Source: Lachnospiraceae bacterium (GTDB lineage Bacteria; Bacillota; Clostridia; Lachnospirales; Lachnospiraceae). Taken from it: 64,000 bases of DNA. Where the stretch lies: assembly GCA_028689585.1 (NCBI GenBank), contig JAQVCW010000009.1, positions 38,314 to 102,313 of the forward strand, given 5' to 3'. Position numbers and translations under genes: made by a program. Of the stretch, positions 14,884 through 25,273 are shown piece by piece. Each line of letters opens with the position of its first letter. The stretch's first letter is position 1. Below the pieces are notes generated by a model. The model was not told where the DNA came from. It worked only from the letters and a program-made list of their open reading frames with translations, and did no database searches.

Positions 14884-16086
14884 ATGGCACAGAGACGACA
14901 GACTGTTCTCAGGGGGAAAACTCAGACAGCTAATTTTAAGAGAATACAGGGAAGAAAAAAAACCGGTGTAGGCAGAGATTATTATGATTACAATCTTTTG
15001 GCGGCAGTTATTCTGCTGACTTGTTTTGGACTGGTCATGCTCTACAGTACCAGCGCTTATGAGGCCACCATTACTTTTGGAAGCGATATGTATTATTTTA
15101 CAAGACAGGCTCTGATCAGTATTGCTTCGCTGGTTATGGTACTTATTTTTTCGCAGTTTGATTATCATATCTATGCTAAATTTTCCACATTTATCTATGG
15201 TGTGGCGGTTTTTCTTCTGTTCATCACGGAGTTTGTAGGAACGACGATCAACGGGGCGAGAAGGTGGATCTATATCGGTTCCCTTTCTTTTCAGCCTGCC
15301 GAGCTGGCAAAGCTGGCAGTTATTTTGTTTCTGCCCTGTATGATCATTAAGATAGGAAGCAAGATGCAGGGCTTCAAGGCACCGGCTATGGTGCTGGGCT
15401 TCGGCGGAGTGGCGGCTCTGTTTACCTATGCATTTACGGATAACCTGAGTACCGGTATTATTATAGCCGGTATTACCGTGGTCCTGATTTTTGTGGCACA
15501 TCCGAAGACGAAGCCGTTTGTCTGGATGGCTGCGGGCGGGGCAGGACTGGTGGGGGCACTGGTCTGGTACCTTTCCAAGAGTGCGATGAATCCCAGCGGA
15601 AGCTTTCGTCTGCGCCGTATCATGGTGTGGCTGAATCCTCAGGAGTATGCCAGTGAGGGAGGATATCAGGTAATGCAGGGCCTGTATGCCATCGGTTCCG
15701 GAGGGCTGTTTGGCAAGGGGCTGGGCAACAGCACACAAAAGCTGGGTGCACTGCCGGAGGCGCAGAATGATATGATCTTTTCCATCGTATGTGAGGAACT
15801 GGGCGTATTTGGTGCGGCTATGGTTATTCTGCTGTTTGTATTTTTATTATACCGTCTGTTTTTTATAGCACAGAATGCACCGGATCTGCTGGGGTCTTTG
15901 ATTGTGACCGGTATTTTCGTACATATTTCCTTGCAGGTAATTCTGAATATTGCCGTTGTAATTAATCTGATTCCGACCACGGGTATTACGCTGCCCTTTG
16001 TCAGTTACGGGGGTACATCGATTGTGTTTTTAATGGCAGAGATGACCCTGGCCCTCAGTGTGTCGAAGCGGATCGAGTTTAAATAA
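14884..16086 (+). CDS. ftsW: FtsW/RodA family peptidoglycan polymerase
   Basis: A 400-residue SEDS protein with about ten membrane helices. Recognisable motifs are GLVMLYSTSAYEA early, NGARRWIYIGSLSFQPAELAKLA in the middle (residues near 125-145), LGNSTQKLGALPEAQNDMIFSIVCEELG, and the C-terminal INLIPTTGITLPFVSYGGTS. SEDS proteins polymerise lipid II glycan with a partner class-B PBP. The length and LPEAQNDMIF favour FtsW over RodA. The start at 14884 (MAQRRQ) gives a basic cytoplasmic tail; earlier ATGs would place the start in the promoter or leader. Confidence 0.88.
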   Translation: MAQRRQTVLRGKTQTANFKRIQGRKKTGVGRDYYDYNLLAAVILLTCFGLVMLYSTSAYEATITFGSDMYYFTRQALISIASLVMVLIFSQFDYHIYAKFSTFIYGVAVFLLFITEFVGTTINGARRWIYIGSLSFQPAELAKLAVILFLPCMIIKIGSKMQGFKAPAMVLGFGGVAALFTYAFTDNLSTGIIIAGITVVLIFVAHPKTKPFVWMAAGGAGLVGALVWYLSKSAMNPSGSFRLRRIMVWLNPQEYASEGGYQVMQGLYAIGSGGLFGKGLGNSTQKLGALPEAQNDMIFSIVCEELGVFGAAMVILLFVFLLYRLFFIAQNAPDLLGSLIVTGIFVHISLQVILNIAVVINLIPTTGITLPFVSYGGTSIVFLMAEMTLALSVSKRIEFK

Positions 16087-16106
16087 TACAGAAAACACAG
16101 GAAATC

Positions 16107-16129
16107 AGGACCGGAAATCAGGTCCTTTT
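16107..16129 (+). terminator. Terminator after ftsW
   Basis: AGGACC pairs with GGTCCT around an 8-base loop, followed by TTTT. Confidence 0.65.
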
Positions 16130-16176
16130 CAGATAAATCAGTTATAATGAATATGGGAATAAAGGAGAATGAAAAA

Positions 16177-17637
16177 ATGACACAGGTAAGAACAAGATTT
16201 GCTCCGAGCCCTACCGGACGGATGCATGTGGGAAATTTAAGAACCGCTTTATATGCTTATTTGATTGCAAAGCATGAGGACGGATGCTTTATGCTCCGGA
16301 TAGAAGATACGGATCAGGAACGTTTGATGGAAGGCGCTACGGAGATTATCTACCGCACGCTGGCAAAGACCGGTCTGATTCATGATGAAGGACCGGATAA
16401 GGACGGCGGAGTGGGTCCGTATGTACAGAGTGAGCGTCAGGCTGCGGGCATCTACATGGAATATGCGAAGAAGCTGATCGATAAAGGAGAGGCATATTAC
16501 TGCTTCTGCGATAAGGAGCGTCTGGAATCTCTGAAGCAGGAAGTGGCCGGCAAAGAGATCGTCGTGTATGATAAGCACTGCCTTGGCCTGTCTAAGGAAG
16601 AAATCGAAGCCAATCTGGCCGCAGGAAAGTCTTTCGTTATCCGCCAGAATGTGCCGAAAGAGGGAACCACAAAGTTCACAGACGAGATCTACGGAGAGAT
16701 TGAAGTGCCGAATACAGAGCTGGATGATATGATTTTGATCAAATCAGACGGATACCCTACCTACAATTTTGCAAATGTGGTGGACGATCATCTGATGGGA
16801 ATCACCCATGTGGTTCGGGGAAACGAATATCTTTCTTCCGCACCGAAGTACAACCGCCTCTATGAAGCCTTTGGATGGGAAGTGCCGGTTTATGTGCACT
16901 GTCCGCTGATTACGGATGAAGAGCACAAGAAGCTGAGCAAGCGGAGCGGACATTCTTCCTTTGAAGATTTGCTGGAGCAGGGCTTTATCACAGAGGCGAT
17001 CGTCAATTATGTGGCGCTGCTGGGCTGGTGTCCTCAGGATAACCGGGAGATATTCTCCCTGCCGGAGCTGGTAAAGGAATTTGATTACCGCCATATGAGC
17101 AAGTCTCCTGCTGTTTTTGATATCCAGAAGCTGAAATGGATGAACGGGGAATATCTGAAAGCCATGGATTTTGATTCCTTTTATGAGATGGCATTGCCTT
17201 ACCTGAAAAAATCAGTGACCAGAGATTATGACCTGAAGAAGATCGCTGAGATGGTGAAAACCAGAATAGAGATTTTTCCGGATATTGCACCGCTGGTTGA
17301 TTTCTTTGAAGAACTGCCGGAATACGACATGGCATTGTACACCAATAAAAAATGGAAGATTAATTCTGAAAAATCACTGGCACTGCTGCAGGAGCTCCTT
17401 CCGGTGCTGGATGCACAGGAGGATTACAGCAACGACGCTCTGTATGCTGCATTGAAAGCCTACACGGAGCAGAAGGAATACAAGATCGGCTATGTGATGT
17501 GGCCGGTTCGAATCGCAGTTTCCGGAAAACAGATGACACCTGCTGGTGCTACGGAGATCATGGAAGTGATCGGCCGGGAAGAGACAGTTCGCCGGATCAA
17601 AAAAGCCATTGAATTATTAGGAGAAGTATGCGCGTAA
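16177..17637 (+). CDS. gltX: Glutamate--tRNA ligase
   Basis: A 486-residue class I synthetase. The HIGH-type motif is in [19 protein letters not shown] and the KMSKS-type motif in [13 protein letters not shown]. The C-terminal anticodon-binding part ends in the [19 protein letters not shown] signature. The start at 16177 is chosen because AAAGGAG lies about 9 bases upstream, and the upstream ATG at 16147 falls inside the TATAAT at 16143-16148, the likely -10 box. It charges tRNA-Glu. The next gene starts inside its last codons. Confidence 0.93.
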   Translation: MTQVRTRFAPSPTGRMHVGNLRTALYAYLIAKHEDGCFMLRIEDTDQERLMEGATEIIYRTLAKTGLIHDEGPDKDGGVGPYVQSERQAAGIYMEYAKKLIDKGEAYYCFCDKERLESLKQEVAGKEIVVYDKHCLGLSKEEIEANLAAGKSFVIRQNVPKEGTTKFTDEIYGEIEVPNTELDDMILIKSDGYPTYNFANVVDDHLMGITHVVRGNEYLSSAPKYNRLYEAFGWEVPVYVHCPLITDEEHKKLSKRSGHSSFEDLLEQGFITEAIVNYVALLGWCPQDNREIFSLPELVKEFDYRHMSKSPAVFDIQKLKWMNGEYLKAMDFDSFYEMALPYLKKSVTRDYDLKKIAEMVKTRIEIFPDIAPLVDFFEELPEYDMALYTNKKWKINSEKSLALLQELLPVLDAQEDYSNDALYAALKAYTEQKEYKIGYVMWPVRIAVSGKQMTPAGATEIMEVIGREETVRRIKKAIELLGEVCA

Positions 17638-19487
17638 GTGAAGCACAGTCACGGGCGATCGCCCACGGAAAAGGTCCTGCCATGGTACTGGCAGGGCCGG
17701 GTTCCGGAAAAACCCTGGTTATAACAAACAGAACAAAATATCTGATCGAGCATTATGGAGTAAGGCCGGAAGAAATACTGGTCATTACGTTTACCAAGGC
17801 TGCCGCAGCGGAGATGAAGGAGCGGTTTGGACGGCTTATGGGCCCGAAGAACAGCAGAGTTACCTTTGGCACTTTTCATGGGGTATTTTTTCAGATTCTC
17901 AAATATGCCTATCATTATTCAGCCGCAAATATTCTCAAAGAAGAGCAGAAATACCGCTTTCTGGAGGAAATTGCGGATGGAGTGAAGCTGGAATATGAGG
18001 ATCAGAAGGAATTTTTATCGGATCTGGCGGCGGAAATCAGTCTGGTGAAGAATGAGCAGATTCCGCTGGAGCATTATTATTCCTCCAACTGCTCAGAAGA
18101 AGTTTTCCGGACGATCTTTCAAAGCTATCAGGATCGGCTCCGGTGCAGCAATCTACTGGATTTCGATGATATGCTGGTATACTGTTTTGAACTGCTCCGT
18201 GAGCGAAAGGATATTCTGGCGCAGTGGCGGCGGCATTTCCGCTATATTCTGGTGGATGAATTTCAGGACATTAATCAGCTTCAATATGAAATTATCCGTC
18301 TGCTGGCCGCGCCGGAGGACAATTTATTTATTGTGGGTGATGACGACCAGTCCATCTATCGTTTTCGAGGGGCAAAGCCGGAAATCATGCTGAATTTTCA
18401 GAAGGATTATCCAAAGGCGGAAGTGGTGCTGCTGGATGAAAATTACCGCTCTGTTCTGTCGGTTCTGGAAGCATCGGGTAAAGTGATCCAGGGAAATCTG
18501 AAGCGTTTCCAGAAGAAAATCAAAGGATTGCAGGGAATGGGAGAACCGGTGGATATCCGGGAATTTGCCAACCAGGAGCAGGAGGGCATCTATCTTTTGA
18601 AATGCATCAGGGATGGGCTGGAGCGGGGAAATCGTTATTCGGATATGGCGATTTTGACCAGAACGAATGTGGGCGGACGCTATATTGCAGAAAAGCTTCT
18701 GGAATTTAACCTGCCATTTTGTATGAGGGATGCGGTGCCGAACCTTTATGACCACTGGATTGCCAGAGATATCTTCACCTACATACGGATCGCTTCCGGC
18801 AGCCGGGAACGAAAGGATTTTCTCCAGATCATCAATCGTCCCAAACGCTACATCAGCCGGGAATGCCTGGACACGCCCCAGGTCTCTTTTGACCGCCTGT
18901 GCACCTTTTATGAGGATAAGAACTGGATGGCAGAGCGGATCGACCGGCTGGAGGCAGATCTGAATATGCTGAAGAATATGCGTCCCTATGCGGCCATCAA
19001 CTATATCCGTCATGGTATTAACTATGAGGAATACCTGGAAGAGTATGCAAAATACCGCCATATGAAGCCGGAAGAACTCCTTGAAGTCTTAAATGAGCTC
19101 CAGGAAAGCTCCCGCAGTTTTTCTACCTATCAGGAATGGTTTGCGCATATTGAAGAATACCGTATCACGCTGGAAGAGCAGCTGCGTCAGGGGAAAAGAG
19201 AAGAAAATGCGCTGACTCTCTCCACCCTGCACAGTGCAAAAGGACTGGAATTTACTGAAGTATTTATTCTGGATATCAATGAAGAAATCATTCCTCACCG
19301 GAAAGCCCTGCTGGAAGCCGATCTGGAAGAAGAACGCCGGCTTTTTTACGTGGGAATGACCAGAGCCAAAAATAAGCTGCATCTGTTTTACCTGAAAGAA
19401 CGTTATGGGAAAAAGATGGAGGCATCGAGATTTTTGACTCCGCTGATTAAAAACGAAAAAGTAACTCGGCGGAAGCTTTGCCATTAA
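17628..19487 (+). CDS. UvrD/PcrA-type superfamily 1 DNA helicase
   Basis: A 619-residue 3'-5' helicase. Motif [12 protein letters not shown] and [11 protein letters not shown]; Ia: [92 protein letters not shown]. It is shorter than PcrA (about 720-750 residues) and ends soon after motif VI, so it lacks the C-terminal extension that contacts RNA polymerase. The start overlaps gltX by 10 bases, implying coupled translation. Role: repair or replication restart. Confidence 0.88.
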   Translation: MRVSEAQSRAIAHGKGPAMVLAGPGSGKTLVITNRTKYLIEHYGVRPEEILVITFTKAAAAEMKERFGRLMGPKNSRVTFGTFHGVFFQILKYAYHYSAANILKEEQKYRFLEEIADGVKLEYEDQKEFLSDLAAEISLVKNEQIPLEHYYSSNCSEEVFRTIFQSYQDRLRCSNLLDFDDMLVYCFELLRERKDILAQWRRHFRYILVDEFQDINQLQYEIIRLLAAPEDNLFIVGDDDQSIYRFRGAKPEIMLNFQKDYPKAEVVLLDENYRSVLSVLEASGKVIQGNLKRFQKKIKGLQGMGEPVDIREFANQEQEGIYLLKCIRDGLERGNRYSDMAILTRTNVGGRYIAEKLLEFNLPFCMRDAVPNLYDHWIARDIFTYIRIASGSRERKDFLQIINRPKRYISRECLDTPQVSFDRLCTFYEDKNWMAERIDRLEADLNMLKNMRPYAAINYIRHGINYEEYLEEYAKYRHMKPEELLEVLNELQESSRSFSTYQEWFAHIEEYRITLEEQLRQGKREENALTLSTLHSAKGLEFTEVFILDINEEIIPHRKALLEADLEEERRLFYVGMTRAKNKLHLFYLKERYGKKMEASRFLTPLIKNEKVTRRKLCH

Positions 19488-19865
19488 TTACTCGTTTTCG
19501 TCCGAATCCTCTTCATCCTCATCATAAACCAGCTCATTGAATTCCTGCTCATCCAGCCACTGGTCAAATCCATCGGATGCCGCTTCATATTCATCATCAT
19601 CCTCGATATTTTCCAGAACCGGTTCGCCGTTTTCTTCGGTGAAACGATAAAGATACACTTCACCGGATTCATTTTCTCCCTCTGCATCTAATGGAAGCAG
19701 AGCAATGTACTGTTTGTCAGCGGCAGGGTAGATGGTCAGAACTGCACATTCTACAGTAACGCCGTCATCCAGACTTAAAGTAATGGTAGCACCGTTTTCA
19801 CCGGCTGATAAACAGTCGGATCCGCAGCCGGCGCAGTCGCCGCTGCATGAATTCTTATCACTCAT
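19488..19865 (-). CDS. DUF1292 acidic protein
   Basis: A 125-residue protein with a Cys-rich start (SCSGDCAGCGSDC), a DUF1292 core (ATITLSLDDGVTVECAVLTIY, QYIALLPLD, GEVYLYRF) and a strongly acidic C-terminus. DUF1292 proteins are widespread in Firmicutes and of unknown function. The ATG at 19865 follows GAGAGG. It converges with the helicase gene with no bases between the two stop codons and no visible terminator. Confidence 0.82.
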   Translation of the reverse strand: MSDKNSCSGDCAGCGSDCLSAGENGATITLSLDDGVTVECAVLTIYPAADKQYIALLPLDAEGENESGEVYLYRFTEENGEPVLENIEDDDEYEAASDGFDQWLDEQEFNELVYDEDEEDSDENE

Positions 19866-20034
19866 CTTAATACCTCTCAATATAATCAGATTAATTGGTT
19901 TTGTCAGAAATACTGACCTCTATCACTTTATCAGATAACGGTGGGAATGGCAAGAAAATTTTAAGTTTAGGTAGGAAAATGTCAGAAGAAATGTTATACT
20001 TGATTTTACAAGGTCACAAAAAGGAGAAAAAACA

Positions 20035-20793
20035 ATGAAATTGATTTCCTGGAATGTAAATGGCATCAGAGCCTGCGTACAAAAGGGATTTTTGGATTAT
20101 TTTAAGGAAGCGGATGCGGATATTTTCTGTATTCAGGAAAGCAAAATGCAGGAAGGGCAGTTGACACTGGAGCTGCCGGGATATTATCAGTATTGGAATT
20201 ACGCTGTGAAAAAAGGATATTCCGGAACGGCCATTTTCACAAAGAAAGAGCCTTTATCAGCGGCATATGGCATTGGAATAGAGGAGCATGATCAGGAGGG
20301 CCGGGTGATCACCCTGGAGTTTGAAGCCTTCTACATGGTGACCGTCTACACTCCAAATTCGCAGAATGAACTGGCCCGGCTGGACTACCGGATGAGATGG
20401 GAAGAAGATTTCCTGGCATATCTGAAGAAGCTGGAGAAGAAAAAACCAGTGGTATTCTGCGGGGATCTGAACGTGGCTCATGAGGAGATCGATCTGAAAA
20501 ATCCGAAAACAAACCGAAAGAATGCCGGATTTACCGATGAAGAACGAAATAAATGCACTGAGATGCTCAATGCAGGCTTTATTGATACCTGGCGTTATTT
20601 TTATCCGGATAAGGAAGAGATTTACAGTTGGTGGTCCTATCGCTTCAAGGCCAGAGAGAAAAATGCAGGATGGCGTATTGACTATTTCTGCGTATCCAAA
20701 GCTCTGAAGGAGAAGCTTCTGGATGCAGCGATTCATACGGAGGTGAGCGGTTCGGACCATTGTCCAGTGGAGCTGCGGCTGGATCTGGATTGA
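20035..20793 (+). CDS. xth: Exodeoxyribonuclease III
   Basis: A 252-residue endonuclease/exonuclease/phosphatase-fold enzyme. Diagnostic motifs: [20 protein letters not shown] (metal Glu), [20 protein letters not shown] (Asp/Asn), WRIDYFCVS and the catalytic GSDHCPV at the C-terminus. It removes 3' blocks and cuts at abasic sites in base excision repair. AAAAGGAG precedes the ATG. It is preceded by a promoter-like TATACT near 19993. Confidence 0.93.
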   Translation: MKLISWNVNGIRACVQKGFLDYFKEADADIFCIQESKMQEGQLTLELPGYYQYWNYAVKKGYSGTAIFTKKEPLSAAYGIGIEEHDQEGRVITLEFEAFYMVTVYTPNSQNELARLDYRMRWEEDFLAYLKKLEKKKPVVFCGDLNVAHEEIDLKNPKTNRKNAGFTDEERNKCTEMLNAGFIDTWRYFYPDKEEIYSWWSYRFKAREKNAGWRIDYFCVSKALKEKLLDAAIHTEVSGSDHCPVELRLDLD

Positions 20794-20830
20794 GTACAGG
20801 ACAGCCAGTGGCCAAATTATAAATACGGAA

Positions 20831-20866
20831 TACTCCGGCAGAACGGCGAAAGCCGAATACGGAGTA
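20831..20866 (+). other. Hairpin between xth and the GH13-like gene
   Basis: TACTCCG pairs with CGGAGTA, enclosing CGGC-GAAA-GCCG, a GNRA-type capped stem. It may stabilise or terminate xth mRNA; there is no T-tract. Confidence 0.4.
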
Positions 20867-20895
20867 CAAAGAGAAAACAGGAGGAAAAGTAATCA

Positions 20896-22884
20896 TTGAC
20901 AGATAGAGCAAGCAATCAGAATTCAACTGCCTGTGGTGTTTGCCCGGCTATGGGGGCACAGGTTGAACAGGACGGGATTATTTTTTCTGCAGCAGTACCT
21001 TCGGGGGAAGCAGTTAGCCTGATTTTGTATCAAAAGGGAAAAAAAGAAATTGATCAGGAAATACCTTTTCCGGAATCCGCTTACACAGGTGCTGTCCGCA
21101 CGATGAAGGTTCAGGGGCTTTGCCCGGATGAGCTGGAATACAATTTCCGCATTGGAGAAAAGGTCACGGTAGATCCCTGTGCACGCCTGATAAACGGCAG
21201 GCGCAGTTTTGCTGATGTGAGTCCCAGGGAAGAGCATCAGATACGGGGAGCATTTCTGAATGGAACATTTGACTGGGAGGGTGAGCAGCCGCTGATGCTC
21301 TCTTATGAAGAGGTAATCACCTATCAGCTCCATGTGAGAGGCTTTACGAAGCACAGGAATTCGAAAGTACGGCATAAGGGCACTTTTCGCGGAATACAGG
21401 AGAAGATCCCGTATCTGAAGGAACTGGGCATTAATCAGATTATTCTGATGCCGGCCTATGAATTTGATGAACTGGCCCGTCCTGAACCCATGGGCAATCA
21501 GGGTGAGGCTTATGAAGATCCGGAAAATATACGGCTGAATTACTGGGGATATACCAGAGGCGGTTATTATGCGCCCAAGCTGTCTTATTCTGCATCGGAT
21601 ACACCGGATCTGGAGATGAAAGAGATGGTTCATGCCCTGCATAAAAACGGGATCGAAGTGGTGATGGAATTTTGTTTTCCGTCCGACGTATCCGCGGGTA
21701 TGGCTGCAGACTGCTTGCGATGGTGGGTGCAGGAATACCATATAGACGGTTTTTCACTGATGATGGATCAGAATGAAGCAAATATGCTGGCCAGGGATCC
21801 TTATCTGATGAAGACAAAACTGATATCCGTCTATTTCCCGGCGGAGACTCTTTATCCGAAGGGCCAGAGGCCTGCCTTTCGGAATCTGGCAGAATGCAAT
21901 GACGGCTTCAAGGTGGATGCCAGACGTCTGCTGAAGGGAGATGAAGACCAGCTTTCCGGCTTTGTGGAGCGGACAAAGAAAAATCCAAAATGGAGCGGAG
22001 TGATCAATTACATCACCGGACATGACGGATTTACTCTGATGGATCTGGTTTCCTATGACCAGAAGCATAATGAAGCCAATGGAGAACAGAACCGGGACGG
22101 TGCAATATACAATTACAGTTGGAACTGCGGCATCGAAGGGCCGACGAAAAAACGTAATATTTCAAGGCTGCGTATCCGTCAGATGAAAAATGCATTTGCC
22201 ATGCTGCTGCTGGCTCAGGGGACACCCATGATTCTGGCGGGAGATGAGTTCGGCAATTCCCAGAAGGGCAACAACAATCCTTACTGCCACGACAGTGAGC
22301 TGACCTGGGTGGACTGGAACAAGGAGAAGGTCAATTGGGAGCTGCTGGATTTTGTGAAGCAGTTGATCGCTTACCGGAAAAATCATGAAATGCTGCATTT
22401 TTCCAGAGAACTGGCGGGAGCAGATACGCTCTCCTGCGGCTATCCGGATTTTTCCTGCCATGGCAGCAGAGCCTGGTATGGCGCATTTGAGCATGTAAAC
22501 CGCCATGTGGGGCTGATGTACTGCGGCATGTATGCAGGGGAAGAGAGCTTTATCTATGTGGCTTACAACCTGTTCTGGGACAGCCGTCAGATGGCCCTGC
22601 CCTACCTGCCGGAAGGCATGGAATGGTATGTGGTGCTGGACACTTCAGAAGAAGCGGAACAGTCTGTAAAAGAATGCCGTCTGCAGGAGGCGGAAATGCC
22701 GGATAAAGAGCTGGTGAAGTTTTTTGAGATACCGGAACGGAGCGTCCGGGTGCTGGAGACCAGAAAGAAACCGGCCACACCCAGGAAAGCGGCGAAGTCC
22801 AAAGGAACCCGGGCAGAGTCACAGAAAACTCAAAAGGACCACAATGAGGATGGAGCAGCAGAAAAAAATACAGATATAAAATGA
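20896..22884 (+). CDS. GlgX/pullulanase-like GH13 protein with lost catalytic residues
   Basis: A 662-residue protein aligned by wording with glycogen-debranching enzymes: an N-terminal CBM48-like region, the barrel (ITYQLHVRGFTKH, YLKELGINQIILMPAYEF) and region IV ITGHDGFTLMDLVSY. The other catalytic regions are altered. Region I reads VVMEFCFPS where a DVVxNH-type motif is expected. Region II reads DGFSLMMD instead of DGFRFD, losing the Arg and nucleophile Asp. Region III reads LISVYFPAE instead of an LIAEPWD-type motif. About 70 residues before region II are also missing. It is probably a non-catalytic paralogue, perhaps glucan-binding. The C-terminus is a Lys-rich tail. TTG is the likely start, behind AGGAGG; ATG at 20950 is the alternative. 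Confidence 0.78.
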   Translation: MTDRASNQNSTACGVCPAMGAQVEQDGIIFSAAVPSGEAVSLILYQKGKKEIDQEIPFPESAYTGAVRTMKVQGLCPDELEYNFRIGEKVTVDPCARLINGRRSFADVSPREEHQIRGAFLNGTFDWEGEQPLMLSYEEVITYQLHVRGFTKHRNSKVRHKGTFRGIQEKIPYLKELGINQIILMPAYEFDELARPEPMGNQGEAYEDPENIRLNYWGYTRGGYYAPKLSYSASDTPDLEMKEMVHALHKNGIEVVMEFCFPSDVSAGMAADCLRWWVQEYHIDGFSLMMDQNEANMLARDPYLMKTKLISVYFPAETLYPKGQRPAFRNLAECNDGFKVDARRLLKGDEDQLSGFVERTKKNPKWSGVINYITGHDGFTLMDLVSYDQKHNEANGEQNRDGAIYNYSWNCGIEGPTKKRNISRLRIRQMKNAFAMLLLAQGTPMILAGDEFGNSQKGNNNPYCHDSELTWVDWNKEKVNWELLDFVKQLIAYRKNHEMLHFSRELAGADTLSCGYPDFSCHGSRAWYGAFEHVNRHVGLMYCGMYAGEESFIYVAYNLFWDSRQMALPYLPEGMEWYVVLDTSEEAEQSVKECRLQEAEMPDKELVKFFEIPERSVRVLETRKKPATPRKAAKSKGTRAESQKTQKDHNEDGAAEKNTDIK

Positions 22885-22896
22885 ACGAATGATAGG

Positions 22897-23496
22897 ATGA
22901 AAAGAATGGAAGAAAGAAGAAAAATCAGAAATCAGATTACTCCGGAAAAAACAATGGGACATTTTAGAACGATTACAGAGCATAAAGTGCAGGTGATGAA
23001 GCACTGCTTTGCAATTGGACTTTATTATCAGGGACTGATGCATGATCTGTCAAAATACACCCCCTCTGAATTCCTGATGGGCTGTAAATATTATCAGGAA
23101 GGAAAACGCAGTCCGAATAATGGAGAGCGGGAAGATAAGGGCTATTCTTTTGCATGGATGCATCATAAAGGAAGGAACCGTCATCATTTTGAATTCTGGA
23201 CCGATTATTCGCTGAATCCAAGAGAAAGCAAACAGCCAATCGTAGCAGTGCAGATGCCAAGGAACTATGTGGCGGAGATGCTGATGGACCGCATAGCGGC
23301 TTCCAAGATTTACCTGAAAGAGGACTACGACCGCCATGAACCGCTGAAGTATTTTCAGAGAGGCAAGAGCCATTATCTGATGCATCCCCAGACCTCCAGA
23401 GAGCTGGAGCGGATGCTGAAGATCCTGGACAAGCGGGGCGAAGCGGATCTGTTTCGGTTTGTGAGGGATTATTATCTGAAAGGATACCCCATGTAA
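22897..23496 (+). CDS. DUF5662 family protein
   Basis: A 199-residue soluble protein with several conserved-looking His/Asp motifs: HKVQVMKHC, LMHDLSKYTPSEF and AWMHHKGRNRHHFEFW. These recall an HD-domain-like metal site and match what is annotated as DUF5662. Its function is unknown. Two ATGs compete: 22897 and 22906 (MEERRK); AGGATG is better placed for the second. It follows the GH13-like gene by 12 bases and is closed by a strong hairpin. Confidence 0.75.
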   Translation: MKRMEERRKIRNQITPEKTMGHFRTITEHKVQVMKHCFAIGLYYQGLMHDLSKYTPSEFLMGCKYYQEGKRSPNNGEREDKGYSFAWMHHKGRNRHHFEFWTDYSLNPRESKQPIVAVQMPRNYVAEMLMDRIAASKIYLKEDYDRHEPLKYFQRGKSHYLMHPQTSRELERMLKILDKRGEADLFRFVRDYYLKGYPM

Positions 23497-23531
23497 AAAG
23501 GTTCTGGAACACTCCGGTGTTCCGGATAAAA

Positions 23532-23578
23532 GCCCCCGGAAAGCCGGACGTACAAAAGACGCCGGACGTTCCGGGGGC
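23532..23578. terminator. Strong hairpin between convergent genes
   Basis: GCCCCCGGAA pairs with TTCCGGGGGC, with inner GCCGGACG/GCCGGACG-containing repeats. It separates the DUF5662 gene and luxS and may act in both directions. Confidence 0.7.
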
Positions 23579-23585
23579 AATCATT

Positions 23586-24065
23586 TTACAGCTCCGGATA
23601 AATTAAATTTTCCTCTTTCATGTTTCGCAGTGTTTCCAGATACCTTCTGGAGACATATTTGGCCATTTCCAGATTCTGATCCAGATAGTTGCCGCATTCT
23701 TCCGGCCTTGCTCCCGGAATTTCTCCCTCAAAATCCGCTATAAATTCAAAGGTTCTGGTGATCAGTCCGATGATATCTCTGGATTCATAATCTCCGGCCA
23801 GCAGCAGATAGCAGCCGGTACGGCAGCCCATCGGTCCGAAGTAAACAATACGGGAAGCCCATTCGGCATCGTTGCGCAGGTAAGTGGCGCCAAGATGCTC
23901 CAGGGTATGCATCTCCGCTGTGTTCATCACCGGCTCCCGGTTGGGGCGGGTCATGCGGATATCAAAGGTGGTAACGGTACTGTCACCCACGGCATCCTTG
24001 CGGGATACATAAATTCCGGGCAGCAGTCGTGTGTGGTCAATGGTAAAGCTGGCTATTTTTTTCAT
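23586..24065 (-). CDS. luxS: S-ribosylhomocysteine lyase (LuxS)
   Basis: A 159-residue metalloenzyme that splits S-ribosylhomocysteine to homocysteine and DPD, the precursor of AI-2. The metal site is complete: His53 and His57 in EMHTLEHLGAT and Cys124 in RPEECGNYL. FDIRMTRPN and YFGPMGCRTGCYLL are typical. AAGGAG lies before the ATG. It is a single gene on the minus strand and supports methyl-cycle recycling and possibly quorum signalling. Confidence 0.95.
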   Translation of the reverse strand: MKKIASFTIDHTRLLPGIYVSRKDAVGDSTVTTFDIRMTRPNREPVMNTAEMHTLEHLGATYLRNDAEWASRIVYFGPMGCRTGCYLLLAGDYESRDIIGLITRTFEFIADFEGEIPGARPEECGNYLDQNLEMAKYVSRRYLETLRNMKEENLIYPEL

Positions 24066-24146
24066 ATGAAATCTCCTTAAAATTTTATTTTATCAATGCA
24101 GTCTACGCTGATGATATTTTATCAGAGAATCCATCCGGTTACAACC

Positions 24147-24175
24147 TTGACTTTACTACAGTGAAATGATAAAAT
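24147..24175 (+). promoter_or_regulatory. Promoter of trpS
   Basis: TTGACT-17-TAAAAT. The leader is only about 50 bases, too short for a T-box. Confidence 0.7.
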
Positions 24176-24232
24176 CTGAAACAGAATACAGCAGCGCGAA
24201 GAAAGCGTGAAGGCACAGATTGGAGCGACGAA

Positions 24233-25237
24233 ATGACAAACGAGAAACAGATATTATTTAGCGGAATGCAGGCAACCGGCAGCCTGACTTTGGGAAATTA
24301 TCTTGGGGCACTGAAAAACTGGGTGAACCTGGCGGACGAATACGAATGCTATTACAGTGTGGTGGATATGCATTCTATCACGATCCGACAGGATCCGGCA
24401 GTGCTGCGCAAGAGAGCCAGAGCATTGCTGACCTTATATATTGCAGCGGGGATTGATCCTGAGAAGAACTGTATTTATTATCAGTCCCATGTTTCCGGAC
24501 ATGCGGAGCTGGCGTGGATACTCAACTGTTTTACCTATATGGGCGAGCTTAGCCGTATGACACAGTTTAAGGACAAATCGGCGAAGCATACGGACAATAT
24601 CAATGCAGGTCTTTTTACTTATCCGGTTCTGATGGCGGCAGATATCCTTCTGTATCAGGCCAATGTGGTTCCGGTGGGGATTGACCAGATGCAGCATCTG
24701 GAGATCACCAGGGACATTGCACAGAGATTTAATTCGATTTACGGTGATGTATTTACGATTCCGGAAGCATATATCGGCAAGGTGGGAGCGAAGATCATGA
24801 GTCTTCAGGATCCGGCCCGCAAGATGAGCAAATCCGATGAGAATCCCAATGCCAGCATCTATCTGATGGATGATCCGGACAGCATCCGCAGAAAATGCAA
24901 GAGAGCGGTGACGGATTCCGAAGGAGTTATCCTGTACCGTGACGAACAGCCGGGGGTGAAGAACCTGCTGGATATCTATTCTGCCTGCACCGGAAAGTCT
25001 GTTGACGAGTCAGTAAAGGAATTTGACGGCTGCGGCTACGGACAGTTAAAGGAAGCGGTGGGAGAAGCGGTGGTATCCGTTTTACAGCCTCTTCAGACAC
25101 GCTTTAAAGAGCTGGAAAAGGATAAGGCATACATTGACGGGATCATCAGGGCAAATGCGGAGAAGGCGGCATATACCGCCAATAAGACACTGCGCAAGGT
25201 GCAGAAGAAGGTTGGCTTCCCGGAACGGATAAGATAA
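24233..25237 (+). CDS. trpS: Tryptophan--tRNA ligase
   Basis: A 334-residue class I synthetase of the standard bacterial type. The HIGH-equivalent is in SGMQATGSLTLGNYLGAL, the KMSKS motif in PARKMSKSDENPN, and the Trp-site signature is in VVPVGIDQMQHLEITRDIAQRFN. It charges tRNA-Trp. It has its own promoter and ends in a perfect palindromic terminator directly after the stop codon. Confidence 0.95.
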   Translation: MTNEKQILFSGMQATGSLTLGNYLGALKNWVNLADEYECYYSVVDMHSITIRQDPAVLRKRARALLTLYIAAGIDPEKNCIYYQSHVSGHAELAWILNCFTYMGELSRMTQFKDKSAKHTDNINAGLFTYPVLMAADILLYQANVVPVGIDQMQHLEITRDIAQRFNSIYGDVFTIPEAYIGKVGAKIMSLQDPARKMSKSDENPNASIYLMDDPDSIRRKCKRAVTDSEGVILYRDEQPGVKNLLDIYSACTGKSVDESVKEFDGCGYGQLKEAVGEAVVSVLQPLQTRFKELEKDKAYIDGIIRANAEKAAYTANKTLRKVQKKVGFPERIR

Positions 25238-25273
25238 AAAAACTGATGTGAGGCATGCCTCACATCAGTTTTT
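25238..25273. terminator. Perfect 36-base palindrome, bidirectional terminator
   Basis: An 18-base arm starting AAAAACTGATG is followed by its exact reverse complement ending in TTTTT. It has T-tracts in both directions and serves trpS (plus) and the pseudouridine synthase gene (minus), overlapping the 3' end of the latter. Confidence 0.92.
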
